Below, in pieces: positions 46,421-55,331 of a stretch of 64,000 nt of DNA; position 1 is the first letter of the stretch, and each line of letters opens with the position of its first letter. The notes under the pieces were generated by a model. That model was not told the origin of the DNA and made no database searches. It saw only the letters and a list, made by a program, of their open reading frames with translations. The translations under genes and the position numbers were made by a program. Origin of the DNA: Stutzerimonas stutzeri (lineage in GTDB: Bacteria > Pseudomonadota > Gammaproteobacteria > Pseudomonadales > Pseudomonadaceae); contig NZ_JAMOHZ010000005.1 of NCBI RefSeq assembly GCF_024448715.1, positions 410,512 through 474,511 of the forward strand. Reading direction: 5' to 3'.

Positions 46421-46813
46421 ATGCCTGCCACCCAAACACCTTCGCGCGACAGCATTCTGGCCGACCCGAATGCCCTGAGCTGCACCATCTACCGCGCCCA
46501 TGAAAGCGATCCTGACGGCGAAGAACAGGACATGGGCGACGCCCGCGTCATCATCACCGGGCAATTCCAACCGCCACAGGAATGGGATGCCAAGGCTCGC
46601 GCCGACTACTTCGACGGCATGCCGGAAGACGCTTTTTTCACCGCCGTGTTCGCCAGCGAATCCGGTTCCGACTCCAAGGGTTTCTTCACGGTCGAGGCCG
46701 ATGACTACGCCGCTGTGACCGAGCAGGACGGCACCATCAGCATGTTCTACGTCTGCGAGCGCCTGGAAGACGACAGCTACGTCCTGCTGCGCGAGGAAGA
46801 CGACGAGGAGTAA
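46421..46813 (+). CDS. Acidic hypothetical protein
   Basis: A 130-residue acidic protein ending in a run of Asp and Glu. The core (ARVIITGQFQPPQEWDAKAR, then EDAFFTAVFASE and ISMFYVCERLEDDSYVLL) looks like a compact alpha/beta domain. No signal or membrane segment. Family not recognised. Confidence 0.65.
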   Translation: MPATQTPSRDSILADPNALSCTIYRAHESDPDGEEQDMGDARVIITGQFQPPQEWDAKARADYFDGMPEDAFFTAVFASESGSDSKGFFTVEADDYAAVTEQDGTISMFYVCERLEDDSYVLLREEDDEE

Positions 46814-46938
46814 GCCGCACGCCTGCAAATGTCGAACCCTCACCTCGCTATCCGGGTCTGTTCTGTATAGGCGGACCCGTCGGCCCCTTCCCGATACGCC
46901 TGAGCGCCGCCCTCCATTCGCCGCACAAGAGGCATCGC

Positions 46939-48204
46939 ATGAGCCCTCTGCAACAACGCTGGCAAACCCCGGTTACACGCATGAAGTGGGTCGCTGGCCT
47001 TCTGCTACTGCTCGCCGCCCTGCTCTACGTCATCGCCACCGCCCTGGAACCACGCCACGCCGCGTGGGGCTATCTCGCCTCGTTCGCCGAAGCCGCAATG
47101 GTCGGTGCGATTGCCGATTGGTTCGCCGTCACCGCACTGTTCCGCCATCCGCTCGGCTTGCCCATTCCGCACACGGCGATCATCCCGCGCAGCAAGGCGC
47201 GCATCGGTCGCAATCTGTCGAGTTTCATCACCACCCATTTTCTCGCGACATCACTGGTGCTGGCCAAACTCGAAGCGCTCGATCTCGGCGGCCGCCTGGC
47301 CAACTGGCTGCGCCATCCGGCCAATGCCGAAGCGGTCGGTCGGCAACTCACCGGCATGGCCCGCTTCGGCGTCGATTCGCTACGCGACGAGCGTGTGCGG
47401 GACTTCATTCAAGGCAAGCTGATCAATCGTGTTCGCAAGGTCGATCTGGCGCCTGTATGCGGTCAGGTACTTGAAATGCTCACTCGCCAGGGCAAGCACC
47501 AGGCGATGCTCGATGAAGCGCTGATCAAGATCGATGCCCTTCTGCAGGACGACGACACCCGCGCGCTGGTCGCCGAGGCCATCACCGCCGAGGTCCGTAC
47601 CTTGCGCTATCTGGGCCTCGGCAAAGCGGTGGGCGGCTGGTCGGCGAACAAATTCGTCGATGGCGTTTCGGCAGTCATTGCCGAAGTCGCAGGCGACCCG
47701 AATCATCCGTTGCGCGAGCGTTTCGACGAGCACGTCGCTGAGTATGTGGAGCGTCTCAAGCATGACCCGGCCTATCGCCTGGAAATCGAGCGCCTCGTCG
47801 CCCAGCTGCTTGAACATCCGGCCACCACCGAGTACATCCAGACGCTTTGGCAAGAGTTGACCGTTTGGTTGCAAGCGGACCTGGAAAGCCCCGACTCACG
47901 CATCGGCCAGCGCATCGTCAAGCTGACGCGAGGCTTGGGCGATTCCCTTGCCGCCGATACCTCAATGCGCAACTGGATCAACGAACAGCTGATGACTGCC
48001 GCACCGGCGATGCTTGAGCGCTATCGCGGGCAGATCGGCAAATACATCGCCCAGCGCGTGGAGAACTGGGAGAGCCGCGAACTGGTCGAGCAAATGGAAC
48101 AGAGCGTCGGCAAGGACCTGCAATACATCCGCATCAACGGCACCCTGGTTGGTGGGCTGGTCGGGCTGGTGCTGCATGCGCTGACGCAACTGGCGGCGGG
48201 CTAG
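46939..48204 (+). CDS. DUF445 family membrane protein (YjiN-like)
   Basis: A 421-residue inner-membrane protein. A helix near residues 17-35, the family signature FAEAAMVGAIADWFAVTALF with RHPLGLPIPHTAIIP (about 48-83), a long helical cytoplasmic or periplasmic part of about 280 residues, and a final helix GTLVGGLVGLVLHALTQL. Function of the family is not established. Monocistronic. Confidence 0.88.
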   Translation: MSPLQQRWQTPVTRMKWVAGLLLLLAALLYVIATALEPRHAAWGYLASFAEAAMVGAIADWFAVTALFRHPLGLPIPHTAIIPRSKARIGRNLSSFITTHFLATSLVLAKLEALDLGGRLANWLRHPANAEAVGRQLTGMARFGVDSLRDERVRDFIQGKLINRVRKVDLAPVCGQVLEMLTRQGKHQAMLDEALIKIDALLQDDDTRALVAEAITAEVRTLRYLGLGKAVGGWSANKFVDGVSAVIAEVAGDPNHPLRERFDEHVAEYVERLKHDPAYRLEIERLVAQLLEHPATTEYIQTLWQELTVWLQADLESPDSRIGQRIVKLTRGLGDSLAADTSMRNWINEQLMTAAPAMLERYRGQIGKYIAQRVENWESRELVEQMEQSVGKDLQYIRINGTLVGGLVGLVLHALTQLAAG

Positions 48205-48240
48205 GTGCGACCGGCGAGGCTTTATCTCTCGGTAATCGGC

Positions 48241-48416
48241 CGTAGGGTGGGCCGGGCGGCGCTCCGCTTTAGCCCACCAACGAGGCTGGCGGCACTGGTG
48301 GGCTGAAGCCCACCCTACCGACTGGCGGCCGGTTAGGTGCGTCGGGCCAGGTAGGCCGTAGGGTGGGCTTCAGCCCACCAAACAAGCCCCTCGGTCGAAA
48401 TGGCGCTAAAGCGGAG
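48241..48416. repeat. Cluster of GTAGGGTGGGC palindromic repeats
   Basis: Three copies of one extragenic repeat. Copy 1 (48242-48280) has GTAGGGTGGGC and AGCCCACCAA split by an insert; copy 2 (48296-48318) is inverted; copy 3 (48358-48380) reads GTAGGGTGGGCTTCAGCC plus CACCA. A 12-bp inverted pair CTCCGCTTTAGC / GCTAAAGCGGAG (48262-48273, 48404-48415) frames them. This looks like a REPIN-type cluster between the DUF445 and HIT genes. Confidence 0.8.
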
Positions 48417-48431
48417 GCTTTCCGGCACTCC

Positions 48432-48875
48432 CTACCCTCGCTGCGCCAGCCGCTGCACCAACCGTGCCTGCAACTTCTTCAACTCCGCAGGCTCGGCCTT
48501 GCCCGCCGCATGGATGCCCAGCCCCTCGCCTGAATAGCGCGGCACGATATGCACATGAATATGAAATACCGTCTGCCCCGCCGGCGCGCCATTGAACTGC
48601 GCGACCTGTACGCCATCGGGCTGCAGTTCGTCGACGATTACACGAGTGAGCTTCTGCACCACCGCCATCACTTTGCCCAGCGCCTCGGTGTCCACATCGA
48701 GGATATTGCAGGCAGCGGAGCGCTTCGGAATCACTAACGTATGGCCGTAGGACTGCGGAAATAAATCAAGGAAGGCAAGCACATCGTCGTCCTCGTAGAG
48801 CTTGTAGCAAGGCGCATCGCCACGAATGATCTGGGCGAAGATGTTTTGAGGATCGTAGGCGGTGGTGAGGCTCAT
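48432..48875 (-). CDS. HIT family nucleotide-binding protein
   Basis: A 147-residue histidine-triad hydrolase or transferase acting on nucleoside phosphoramidates or dinucleotides. The triad is HIHVH with H105, H107 and H109; the N-terminal IFAQIIRGDAPCYKLYED and the middle YGHTLVIPKR are characteristic of the HINT branch. Convergent with the DUF445 gene across the repeat cluster. Confidence 0.93.
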   Translation of the reverse strand: MSLTTAYDPQNIFAQIIRGDAPCYKLYEDDDVLAFLDLFPQSYGHTLVIPKRSAACNILDVDTEALGKVMAVVQKLTRVIVDELQPDGVQVAQFNGAPAGQTVFHIHVHIVPRYSGEGLGIHAAGKAEPAELKKLQARLVQRLAQRG

Positions 48876-49080
48876 AAAGGTCTCCGTCAGGGAATCATCT
48901 ATGAACCATATACGGTGCGATGCTAAAGCACAGGCCTCGATGAGCCGAAAAGCGATGCGCCCGCGGCCGTTGCATTTAACTTCTGCTAAAGCGCGCGCTT
49001 AAATCGTCTGACCCGCCGGAACGATGCACTTCAGGGAACCCTCTCAACCTCACCACCCCATGTGATCTGAGGTTCCCCCA

Positions 49081-50322
49081 ATGCACGTCCGTCCCTCCCC
49101 GCTCGCTGCTGCTATTGCCCTGTGCTTCTTTTCCCTGAACGGCCTTGCCGCCGATCTCAAGCCCGCCGAGCTGCTCGAACAGGCCGAAGCCGAGCGAAAG
49201 CCTTATCTCGAAACGGTGAAAGAACTGGTCGCCGTCGACACCGGTACGGGCCAGGAAAAAGGGCTCGCCACAGTCAGCCAGATGCTGGTCAAGCGTCTCG
49301 AAGCGCTGGGTGCGACAGTCACGACCACGCCCGCCACGCCCTCGGCTGGCGACAATATCGTTGGCACGCTGAAAGGCTCGGGCACGAAGGATTTCCTGTT
49401 GATGGTTCACTACGACACGGTATTCGGCGAAGGCACCGCCGCCGAGCGGCCGTTCCGCATGGATGAGCAACGCGCGTATGGGCCGGGCGTCGCTGATGCC
49501 AAAGGCGGTGTCGCGATGATCCTGCATTCACTCAAGTTGCTGAAGGAGCAGAACTTCGATGGCTTCGGGACTATCACCGTGCTGTTCAACCCCGACGAGG
49601 AAATGGGTTCGTCGGGCTCGAAGAAAATTATCGGCGAGCTCGCCCGCAAGCACGATTACGTCTTTTCCTACGAGCCGCCAGACAAGGATGCCGTGACCAC
49701 CGCAACCAACGGCATCAATGCCGTGATGCTCGAAGTAAAGGGCAAATCCTCACACGCCGGATCGGCGCCAGAAGAAGGCCGCAACGCCGTCATGGAGCTC
49801 GCCCACCAACTGGTGCAGCTCAGGGATTTGGGCGATCCGGACAAGGGCACCACGGTTAACTGGACGATGATCAAGGGTGGCGAGAAGCGAAACATCATCC
49901 CTGACAGCGCCGCCGCCGAGGCCGACATGCGTTATTCCGATCTGAGTGAGTACGACCGCGTCCTGGCCGATGCTCAGCGAATTGTCAAAGACCAGCTGAT
50001 TGAGGACACGACGGTTGAACTGCGCATCGATAAGGGCCGGCCGCCGCTGGCGAAGAATGCTGGTTCGGCGCATCTGGCCGAGACTGCGAAAGAGCTCTAC
50101 GGAGAAATCGGTAAGAACATCGAACCCATCGCCATGCGTTTCGGCACCGATGCCGGCTACGCCTATGTGCCGGACAGCGACAAGCCTGCCGTACTGGAAA
50201 CCATGGGTGTGGTCGGTGCCGGCCTGCATTCGGATGAGGAATACCTGGAACTCGCCAGCATCGCGCCGCGCCTGTATCTGACGGTGGCGATGATCAAAAC
50301 ATTGTCTGGCGAGAGTCAATAG
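49081..50322 (+). CDS. Glutamate carboxypeptidase, CPG2-like (M20 family)
   Basis: Periplasmic zinc peptidase of the M20 family, close in layout to Pseudomonas carboxypeptidase G2, which removes glutamate from folates. The 413-residue protein has a signal peptide cleaved near residue 23. Metal ligands and catalytic Glu fit: H110 (VHYDTVFGEG), D139 (VADAKGG), E173/E174 (NPDEEMGSSGS), the Glu in FSYEPPD, and H383 (GLHSDEEY); spacing is within two residues of CPG2. Folate as the substrate is inferred. A 9-bp hairpin follows the gene. Confidence 0.88.
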   Translation: MHVRPSPLAAAIALCFFSLNGLAADLKPAELLEQAEAERKPYLETVKELVAVDTGTGQEKGLATVSQMLVKRLEALGATVTTTPATPSAGDNIVGTLKGSGTKDFLLMVHYDTVFGEGTAAERPFRMDEQRAYGPGVADAKGGVAMILHSLKLLKEQNFDGFGTITVLFNPDEEMGSSGSKKIIGELARKHDYVFSYEPPDKDAVTTATNGINAVMLEVKGKSSHAGSAPEEGRNAVMELAHQLVQLRDLGDPDKGTTVNWTMIKGGEKRNIIPDSAAAEADMRYSDLSEYDRVLADAQRIVKDQLIEDTTVELRIDKGRPPLAKNAGSAHLAETAKELYGEIGKNIEPIAMRFGTDAGYAYVPDSDKPAVLETMGVVGAGLHSDEEYLELASIAPRLYLTVAMIKTLSGESQ

Positions 50323-50332
50323 TTGATACGTG

Positions 50333-50365
50333 CCACACCGGGGTCGCTGCCCGCCTCCGGTGTGG
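50333..50365. terminator. Hairpin between carboxypeptidase and gntP-like genes
   Basis: CCACACCGG and CCGGTGTGG pair perfectly (9 bp) around a 15-base loop, in the gap between convergent genes. Only a weak T-rich tail (TTCGT). Confidence 0.55.
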
Positions 50366-50390
50366 TTCGTCCTGACCGATCAAAGAGGCA

Positions 50391-51758
50391 TCAGAGCAGC
50401 ACCAACCCCAACAGCCAGACCACCGCCATACCCACCACGCCTTGGACCAGCGTCGCCATGGTTTGCGCGCGGTAGGCGGTGGACACCTTCATCCGGCTGA
50501 ATTGCGAGACCACCCAGAAGAAGCTGTCGTTGGCATGGGACACGGTCATACCGCCCGCGCCGATGGCCATGACCGTGAGCACCCGACCCATTTCACTATC
50601 CAAACCGAGGCTGCCGAGCAGCGGCGCGACCATGGCCGATGTGGTGACCAGCGCAACGGTGGTAGAGCCCTGCGCGGTCTTCAGCGCGGCGGAGACGATG
50701 AAGGGCATGAACAGGCCGATCCCCAGCGCCGACAGGCTCTGGCCCAGGTAGTCGCCCAGTGGGGTGATTTTCAGCATTGCGCCAAAGGCACCGCCGGCAC
50801 CGGTGATGAGTAGAATCGGCGCCGCGGCGACGATGCCCGCAGCGACCTGATCATGGAACTGCTGACGCTTGTTCTCGCCCTTGAGCAGCGTGCAGGCGAA
50901 GCCCAGGCCGATCAGCAAAGCAGCGACCGGCTGGCCGAGAAAGCTCAGCACCGAAAACACCAAGCCTTCGCCCAGCGGTCTGCCCGGCAGCGCAACGACC
51001 GAGCCAATACAGATCAGCGCGATAGGTATGAAGATGGGCGCGAAGGCCTGCCAGGCGGTGGGCAAGGTGCCGTAGCGGGCGCGCAGGCTGTCGAAGTCCA
51101 CGTCTTCGGCGAGCAGCTCGCTGGGCGCTTCGTCCAGCAGCTCGCGATCGTCCTGCTTGAGAAAGCGGTTGGCCCAGAACAGCCCGGCCAGCGCAGCGAT
51201 TGCCGATACCAGAAGGCCGACGGCAATCACCAGCCCCAGCGAGTCTTCCAAGCCCAGATTGCCTGCGGCGGCAATCGGGCCCGGCGTCGGCGGCACGAAG
51301 GTGTGGGTGGCGTACAGGCCGGTGGCCAGCGCCACACTCATCGCCACCACCGAGACCTTCATTCGCGCCGCCAGTGCATTCTTCAGCGAGTTAAGGATGA
51401 CGTAGCCGGAGTCGCAAAACACCGGGATCGACACCAGATAGCCGATGATCGATAGCGTCAGCGTAGGAAAGCGTTCACCCAGCAGGCGAATCACGCTTTC
51501 GGCCATGGTGATCGCCGCGCCGGAGCGTTCGAGGATGACGCCAATGATGGTGCCTAAGGCAATGACGATACCGATGTAGCCGAGTATGCCACCGAAGCCG
51601 GTCGCGACCGTTTTGAGGATCTCCGCAGTCGGGACTTGATAGGCGAAGCCGGCAAGAATTGCCGCTGCCAGCAGTGCCAGAAAGGGATGCAGCTTCCAGC
51701 TCACCGTGGAATACACAATGAAGGCAATCAGCAACAACAGAATGAGGATCAGCACCAT
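50391..51758 (-). CDS. GntP family gluconate/organic acid permease
   Basis: A 455-residue permease of the Gnt family, transporting gluconate or similar sugar acids with protons. Start at 51758 (MVLILILLLLIAF) gives the usual N-terminal helix; the 32 codons upstream are not conserved. Signatures: GFGGILGYIGIVIALGTIIG, PVFCDSGYVILN and the C-terminal SHANDSFFWVVSQFS. No kinase or catabolic gene is adjacent, so its substrate is open. Confidence 0.92.
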   Translation of the reverse strand: MVLILILLLLIAFIVYSTVSWKLHPFLALLAAAILAGFAYQVPTAEILKTVATGFGGILGYIGIVIALGTIIGVILERSGAAITMAESVIRLLGERFPTLTLSIIGYLVSIPVFCDSGYVILNSLKNALAARMKVSVVAMSVALATGLYATHTFVPPTPGPIAAAGNLGLEDSLGLVIAVGLLVSAIAALAGLFWANRFLKQDDRELLDEAPSELLAEDVDFDSLRARYGTLPTAWQAFAPIFIPIALICIGSVVALPGRPLGEGLVFSVLSFLGQPVAALLIGLGFACTLLKGENKRQQFHDQVAAGIVAAAPILLITGAGGAFGAMLKITPLGDYLGQSLSALGIGLFMPFIVSAALKTAQGSTTVALVTTSAMVAPLLGSLGLDSEMGRVLTVMAIGAGGMTVSHANDSFFWVVSQFSRMKVSTAYRAQTMATLVQGVVGMAVVWLLGLVLL

Positions 51759-51977
51759 GGTCGAACGCCTCGTGTAATGGTCCGGAACGCGACAGGCGCC
51801 GACGCCTGCGCTGCGTTGAGCATAGTGCAGCTTGTCGGAGACGCCCGAAGCCATCGAGGCGCCCGCGCAATGGCTGGCCCGACCAACTGAGAACCGCGCC
51901 CCTCGTTCCCCACTCGACCAACTGCGCCAAAGGGTGAGCTATTCTCAATTCCCCATCGTATGGAGAGCATGCTCGCT

Positions 51978-52682
51978 ATGTCCGATTTATCCGCCTTCCC
52001 CATCACCCAGAAATGGCCTGCCAGCTACCCGGAGCGCTTGCAGCTCTATTCACTGCCCACGCCCAACGGGGTAAAGGCGTCGATCATGCTGGAGGAGACC
52101 GGCCTGCCCTACGAGGCACATCTGGTCAGCTTCGAGACCAACGATCAGCTGTCGCAGGAATTCCTTTCACTGAACCCGAACAACAAGATCCCGGCGATCC
52201 TCGACCCGAACGGACCGGACGGTAAGCCGCTGACACTGTTCGAATCCGGGGCGATTCTGCTGTACCTAGCAGACAAGACGGGTCAGCTCATGCCGGAGGA
52301 CACGGCGGCCCGCTACGAGACGATTCAATGGCTGATGTTCCAAATGGGCGGCATCGGGCCAATGTTCGGCCAGCTCGGCTTCTTCCACAAATTCGCTGGC
52401 AAGGACTACGAGGACAAGCGCCCGCGCGACCGTTACCTCGCGGAAACCCAGCGGTTGCTGGGCGTGCTCGACAAGCGCCTCGAAGGCCGGGAATGGCTCA
52501 TGGGCGGCCGCTACAGCATCGCCGATATCGCTACTTTCCCCTGGGTGCGCAATCTGGTGGGCTTTTACGAGGCGCGCGAGCTGGTGGAGTTCGAGCGTTT
52601 CAGCAATGTGCAGCGCGTGCTGGATGCTTTTGTCGCGCGGCCCGCTGTCGCCAAAGGGCTGAATATTCCGCCGCGCGGGTGA
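51978..52682 (+). CDS. Nu-class glutathione S-transferase (YfcG/YghU-like)
   Basis: A 234-residue disulfide reductase/peroxidase-type GST. The N-terminal domain has LYSLPTPNGVKASIMLEE with the conserved TPNG, then LNPNNKIPAILDPNGPDG and LFESGAILLYLADKTG; the C-terminal domain has GGIGPMFGQLGFF. These match Nu-class enzymes, which bind two glutathiones. An ATG three codons earlier (51969) is nearer a GGAG but with too short a gap; ATG at 51978 is preferred. Confidence 0.92.
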   Translation: MSDLSAFPITQKWPASYPERLQLYSLPTPNGVKASIMLEETGLPYEAHLVSFETNDQLSQEFLSLNPNNKIPAILDPNGPDGKPLTLFESGAILLYLADKTGQLMPEDTAARYETIQWLMFQMGGIGPMFGQLGFFHKFAGKDYEDKRPRDRYLAETQRLLGVLDKRLEGREWLMGGRYSIADIATFPWVRNLVGFYEARELVEFERFSNVQRVLDAFVARPAVAKGLNIPPRG

Positions 52683-52688
52683 GAGCTG

Positions 52689-53411
52689 TCAGATCACCTT
52701 CGCCGCGCGCCCGATGAACTGGATCGGCCCAGTCGGCTTGCCGGTTGGCGAGCCAGTTGGTTGTTCGAGCGTGAGTTCGAACAGCTGATTGGGCTGCAGC
52801 GGCGGCAGTTCGTCGAGGCGAATCTTCACCGGCTCGCCGGGTTTGACCAATCCGAGCGAGACCGGCGCCTGCCAGCCTTCGGCCTTGGTCCAGAGCTGTA
52901 ACGCTTTGTCCGGCGGCAGCTCGGTAACGCCGAGGGGGATCAGTTCGATTTCCCGTGATTGGTTGCTGGCCTGCATCACCCAACCGGGGGCAAGACCCTG
53001 CGGAGTGGCGAGCACCACCAGCCAGGTCGGCGATGATTCCGGCGTGGTGCGGGTAAGCAGCAACGTGCCCAATACCAGTGTCGCGGCCATGCCAGCGGCG
53101 GCGAAACCTCGCCAGAGCGATAGGTTGTCCCACCACTTCATTTGATGGTTACGCGGCACCGGTGCGGTCTGGTGAGCATCCAAGGTACGTTCTATACGAG
53201 TCCACAGGCGCGGCGACGGCGTTTGCGGCTCCACCAGATCTGTCAGGTGCAACAGGCGTGCTTCCCAATAATCCACGGCGGCTTGCAGTTCGGGCTCGAC
53301 CGGCAAACGCCGTTCGACGTCCTCCCGCTGCAACGCAGGCAAGGTGCCGAGAACGTATTCGCCGGCCAATTCATGCAGGCTTTCGCCGCTGTCGTTGAGT
53401 TCGGTATTCAT
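52689..53411 (-). CDS. Anti-sigma factor (RskA family)
   Basis: A 240-residue single-pass membrane anti-sigma factor. The N-terminal cytosolic part (ELAGEYVLGTLPALQREDVE, residues about 14-35) is the sigma-binding helix bundle, a membrane helix lies at about 97-114 (GMAATLVLGTLLL), and the periplasmic RskA domain ends PIQFIGRAAKVI. No zinc-binding HxxxCxxC is visible. It overlaps the sigma gene by 4 bp (ATGA), so the two are coupled. Confidence 0.9.
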   Translation of the reverse strand: MNTELNDSGESLHELAGEYVLGTLPALQREDVERRLPVEPELQAAVDYWEARLLHLTDLVEPQTPSPRLWTRIERTLDAHQTAPVPRNHQMKWWDNLSLWRGFAAAGMAATLVLGTLLLTRTTPESSPTWLVVLATPQGLAPGWVMQASNQSREIELIPLGVTELPPDKALQLWTKAEGWQAPVSLGLVKPGEPVKIRLDELPPLQPNQLFELTLEQPTGSPTGKPTGPIQFIGRAAKVI

Positions 53412-54055
53412 CCGATGCACTCGCGAAGGGCGGTCAGGCTGCGGCGAATCCAGGCCTTTACCGTGCCCAGCGGAGCGCCCAGGCGCTGGGCAATCTCCTG
53501 ATGGGAATAGCCGTCGACATAAGCGTGAAACACACAGTTGCGGCGCACCGGTTCCAGTTGTTCGAGACAGGCTTCGATCCGGCCGGAATTGACTCGCCAA
53601 TCGAAGGCGTCGGTCTGTTCCTGCCAACCGTCGATGGCTGCGTGGCTGGTTTCGCCGTCCTCGTCTGGGTCCAACTGCGTCTGCCGGGCATCGTTGCGCA
53701 CTGCGTTGAGGGCGAGGTGGCGGGTCACGCTGAAGATCCAACCACGGGCCGAGCCGCGCGTCTGGTCATAGGTTGCCGCTTTGTTCCAGATGCGGATGAA
53801 GGCGTCATGCACGATGTCCTCCGCCAGTGCGGCGTCTCGCACGATGCGCTGAACCACGCCGAGCAGGCGCGGGCTTTCCTGTTCATACAGTTTCTGTAAT
53901 GCCGAGCGCTCGCCGCGAGCACACGCGCGCAGGGCTGCTTCGTAGTCAAACGGGGATGAGGACGCTGCTGACAATTGACCCGCCACTGGCTGATTGTGAT
54001 TGCCCCGGCGCGCAGGCCGGGGCTTCTGTGAAGCATAGAGGCGTTTAACGCTCAT
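53408..54055 (-). CDS. ECF sigma factor, SigK-like
   Basis: A 215-residue extracytoplasmic-function sigma factor. Region 2 is AEDIVHDAFIRIWNKAATYD (about 85-105) and region 4 is EIAQRLGAPLGTVKAWIRRS near the end. It is coupled to an RskA-type anti-sigma gene, and 28 bp upstream lies a DUF3455 gene on the same strand, so the order is DUF3455-sigma-anti-sigma. Such pairs usually answer envelope or oxidative stress; the signal is not known here. Start chosen at 54055. Confidence 0.92.
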   Translation of the reverse strand: MSVKRLYASQKPRPARRGNHNQPVAGQLSAASSSPFDYEAALRACARGERSALQKLYEQESPRLLGVVQRIVRDAALAEDIVHDAFIRIWNKAATYDQTRGSARGWIFSVTRHLALNAVRNDARQTQLDPDEDGETSHAAIDGWQEQTDAFDWRVNSGRIEACLEQLEPVRRNCVFHAYVDGYSHQEIAQRLGAPLGTVKAWIRRSLTALRECIG

Positions 54056-54083
54056 ATCGAGCGACTTGCCCGCTGTGCTGGAC

Positions 54084-54614
54084 TCACTTGCTGGTCCAGA
54101 ACAGGTAGTCGGCCTGATAATCCACGATCTGGCGCTCGCCCTTGCTGGCTGCATCGCAGGTTGCCGCAGGCGCTACGCCGCCCTTGGTCGCCACGCGCTG
54201 AATGTAGCTGACGCCCTTCATCGCACCGTCGCCTTCGGCGGGGTTGGCCTTGACCAACTGATACGGGATGTTGCCCTCGCCAGCTGGAGCTACCGCAACC
54301 TGGGTGCCGGTTATCGCAGAACCATCCGCCGCTTCCCAGGTGGCAGGCGGGCCGTAGTAGCTGCCGACCTGCTTGCCGCTGCGATCATTGAGCGCGGCTT
54401 TGGGGCCGATGAACACCCACTCCATTTTTTCGGGCATATCGGCTTTGGCTTGGCATTCGTAGGTGATCTTGCCGACGCCGCGGGTTTCCATGCTGACGGT
54501 GTGGCCATCCGGGACCTTGACGGCGTCGGGTACGTCCATTTTGGCGAAGGCATTGGCCGAGCAGCCGAGCGCCAAGGAAAGTCCGGTCAGGCAGAGGATC
54601 TTTTTCGCGTCCAT
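54084..54614 (-). CDS. Exported DUF3455 family protein
   Basis: A 176-residue periplasmic protein with a signal peptide (ILCLTGLSLALGCSANAFA, cleavage near residue 24). The mature part has the DUF3455 pattern: VPDGHTVSMETRGVGKITYEC, WVFIGPKAALND, then ATWEAADGSAITG and SYIQRVATKGGVAPAATCD with two conserved Cys. Function unknown. First gene of the sigma/anti-sigma operon, so it may be a target of the sigma factor. GGAGA precedes the start at 54614. Confidence 0.88.
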   Translation of the reverse strand: MDAKKILCLTGLSLALGCSANAFAKMDVPDAVKVPDGHTVSMETRGVGKITYECQAKADMPEKMEWVFIGPKAALNDRSGKQVGSYYGPPATWEAADGSAITGTQVAVAPAGEGNIPYQLVKANPAEGDGAMKGVSYIQRVATKGGVAPAATCDAASKGERQIVDYQADYLFWTSK

Positions 54615-54892
54615 TATGAATCTCCGATAGTGATCAGGGGGGCGGCAAATCTTGCCGCTACCTGTACTACCCGCGAGAAATCGAATCGGATGCAGGCCTT
54701 GCAGAAATATTTTCGGAGTCTCCAACCGCCCTAATTAACTGAAGGGTTTGGCACCCGTTTATTGCGATGGCAAAGAAAATTTCGTCGTCGTGTCGATTTT
54801 GGTCTTTTCCACTCGACCAATGATCAAAGCCGGCGGAAATTCGTGCAGATCCGTCTAGGCTGTTTTCTCCCATCCGATAAAGGAGTCAGACG

Positions 54893-55312
54893 ATGCGATT
54901 CATGGTGATGATCAAGGCCAACCGCGATACCGAAGCAGGCGTGATGCCTAGTGAGGAGATTCTCGCAGCCATGGGCCAATACAACGAAGAATTGGCAAAT
55001 GCCGGTGTACTGCTGGGCGGAGAAGGCTTGCATCCGAGTCGCCGGGGTGCGCGGGTGCGCTTCAGCGAGGGGCAAACGTCGGTGGTGGACGGTCCCTTCA
55101 TCGAAACCCGCGAACTGATCGCCGGCTATTGGCTGTTCCAGACCGCATCGTTGCAAGACGCCATTGATTGGGTGACGCGTTGCCCGGCATCAGCCATCGG
55201 CGAATCGGAAATCGAGATCCGTCAGGTGTTCGAAGCCGAGGACTTCGGCGCCGAATTCACGCCCGAATTGCGCGAGCAGGAAGAACGCCTTCGCACACAG
55301 ATAGCCCAGTAA
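54893..55312 (+). CDS. YciI family protein with DGPF motif
   Basis: A 139-residue dimeric alpha/beta-barrel type protein. The DGPF motif is at residues 66-69 (VVDGPFIETREL), and MRFMVMIKANRDTEAGVMPS is the usual start. DGPF proteins are known genomic partners of some ECF sigma factors (notably the ECF42 group), but none of that group is next to it. AAGGAG precedes the ATG. Followed by a PhnB-like gene after 19 bp. Confidence 0.9.
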   Translation: MRFMVMIKANRDTEAGVMPSEEILAAMGQYNEELANAGVLLGGEGLHPSRRGARVRFSEGQTSVVDGPFIETRELIAGYWLFQTASLQDAIDWVTRCPASAIGESEIEIRQVFEAEDFGAEFTPELREQEERLRTQIAQ

Positions 55313-55331
55313 TCGGACCAGGAGATAGCGC

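Noticed and set aside
48241..48416. Repeat cluster considered as a CRISPR array
   Set aside because: Copies are palindromic, partly inverted and irregularly spaced, unlike CRISPR direct repeats, and no cas genes are nearby.
52600..53136. 178-codon minus-strand frame inside the anti-sigma gene
   Set aside because: Alternative frame of the anti-sigma gene without motifs or coupling.
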